DNA of 64,000 bases. Origin: Litchfieldella anticariensis FP35 = DSM 16096 (GTDB taxonomy: Bacteria; Pseudomonadota; Gammaproteobacteria; Pseudomonadales; Halomonadaceae). The notes under the pieces are model-generated. The model did not search any database. It was not told where the DNA came from and saw only the letters and a list, made by a program, of their open reading frames with translations. The stretch covers positions 190,171 through 254,170 of the forward strand of contig NZ_KE332393.1 in the NCBI RefSeq assembly GCF_000409775.1. The letters run 5' to 3'. How positions within the stretch are numbered: the first letter of the stretch is position 1; every line of letters begins with the position of its first letter. Shown here piece after piece: positions 63,476 to 64,000 of the stretch. The position numbers and the translations under genes are program-made.

Positions 63476-63921
63476 TATCGGCGCCTAGCATTCTCACATA
63501 GTGTTTCCGACTCGGCATAAACCCTCCAACTGCTTTTGAGAGATGTTCGTGCCTCTTCCTGGCAATGAACATAGCCGGCCGTATCGATTCGTATCCCAAG
63601 GTAGTAGCGAGGCAGGATGCTGATGATGGCCACTGCTATCAGGACGATGGTCGTCATGGTGTCCCTGCGGGATTGCTTTCGAGGTGCTATCCACTGTCGC
63701 GTCAGCACCCGTCTCAAGTTCATCCAGAACAGCCAGACACACAGCGGAAACCCGGTCACCATGGCCATGTAGCCCGGATAAAAGAGCAAGAGCACCTTTG
63801 GCTCGAGAGGCCTGAAGGGCTGTGTGATGATCCCGATTCCTCCCAACCAGACCTGCACACCGACTAGGACAACGGGAAGCATCAGCCCGAAGACAGTGAG
63901 TGCCCATTGCTTCCCTGTCAC
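63475..63921 (-). CDS. Hypothetical membrane protein
   Basis: A 148-aa protein not recognised. Three clear hydrophobic segments (about residues 6-28, 40-65 and 88-105) with a basic loop RRVLTRQWIAPRKQSRR between the second and third, and a polar Cys-containing C-terminus that may be periplasmic. GTG start; it overlaps the stop of the gene entering from the window's end (GTGA), implying a coupled pair. Base composition is lower in GC than the core genes beyond the tRNA. Effector-immunity pairs often have this shape (larger gene followed by small membrane protein), but nothing here proves it. Confidence 0.55.
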   Translation of the reverse strand: MTGKQWALTVFGLMLPVVLVGVQVWLGGIGIITQPFRPLEPKVLLLFYPGYMAMVTGFPLCVWLFWMNLRRVLTRQWIAPRKQSRRDTMTTIVLIAVAIISILPRYYLGIRIDTAGYVHCQEEARTSLKSSWRVYAESETLCENARRR

Positions 63922-64000
63922 TGAGCTTCACCTTTCATTCTCTCAACCAACTGATCGGAAATACCGAAGTGGTTGTCGAGTTGATCAAGGCTAATTCCCA
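63918..64000 (-). CDS. 3' end of an unidentified gene (partial)
   Basis: The last 26 codons of a gene entering from beyond the window. The tail GISLDQLDNHFGISDQLVER is open and in frame with the overlapping GTGA of the downstream membrane-protein gene. Too short to classify; codon use and the coupled overlap support it as genuine. Confidence 0.5.
   Translation of the reverse strand, partial: GISLDQLDNHFGISDQLVERMKGEAQ

Overview
The window is a chromosomal segment of a gammaproteobacterium, most likely a Halomonadaceae (Halomonas-like) marine or halophilic species. This rests on moderately high GC, several Na+-coupled transporter families (NSS, AGCS, a TRAP-type binding protein), Halomonas-style palindromic intergenic repeats, and housekeeping gene order closely matching what I remember of Pseudomonas aeruginosa PA5296-PA5369. 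No species call is made, and no database search was run.

Layout. 1-13.7 kb: end of apbE, glmU-glmS, a DUF945 protein, a DUF72 protein, an NSS symporter, a small charged protein, hexR, uvrD, an orphan TRAP solute-binding protein and a YciA-type thioesterase. 13.7-22.5 kb: a full phosphate module, pstS-pstC-pstA-pstB-phoU, cysZ, then phoB-phoR on the opposite strand; near-consensus Pho boxes lie before pstC and before phoB. 22.5-26.2 kb: ubiC-ubiA, rubredoxin reductase, HU protein and a small conserved protein. 26.2-32.4 kb: a LysR gene and a five-gene operon (DUF3100 membrane protein, small membrane protein, M20 amidohydrolase, 3-hydroxyisobutyrate-dehydrogenase-like enzyme, aldehyde dehydrogenase), which looks like an uptake and catabolism unit of unknown substrate inserted into the conserved order. 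32.4-41.2 kb: oxyR-recG, an epimerase-like SDR, pagL-like, thpR, ridA, and gmk-rpoZ-spoT.

41.2-56.3 kb is an accessory block between gmk and yicC. It holds an MFS transporter; a glutaminase and AGCS symporter beside a substrate-binding-domain histidine kinase and an NtrC-type regulator, with a textbook sigma-54 promoter before the symporter; and a second module (hydrolase, cyclophilin-like protein, two-subunit molybdenum hydroxylase, LysR regulator, MFS transporter) in which a near-identical 22-bp sequence precedes three transcription units. The block ends in a decayed transposase fragment. 56.3-64 kb returns to core genes: yicC, rph, a Crc-type protein that has lost the exonuclease III catalytic residues, pyrE, trmL, rep, a di-haem cytochrome c, tRNA-Arg(CCG), then a membrane protein and the tail of a gene leaving the window.

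The most interesting material is regulatory: the LysR-type regulon around the molybdenum hydroxylase, and the two-component/sigma-54 circuit that appears to couple periplasmic ligand sensing to amino-acid uptake and glutamine deamidation.
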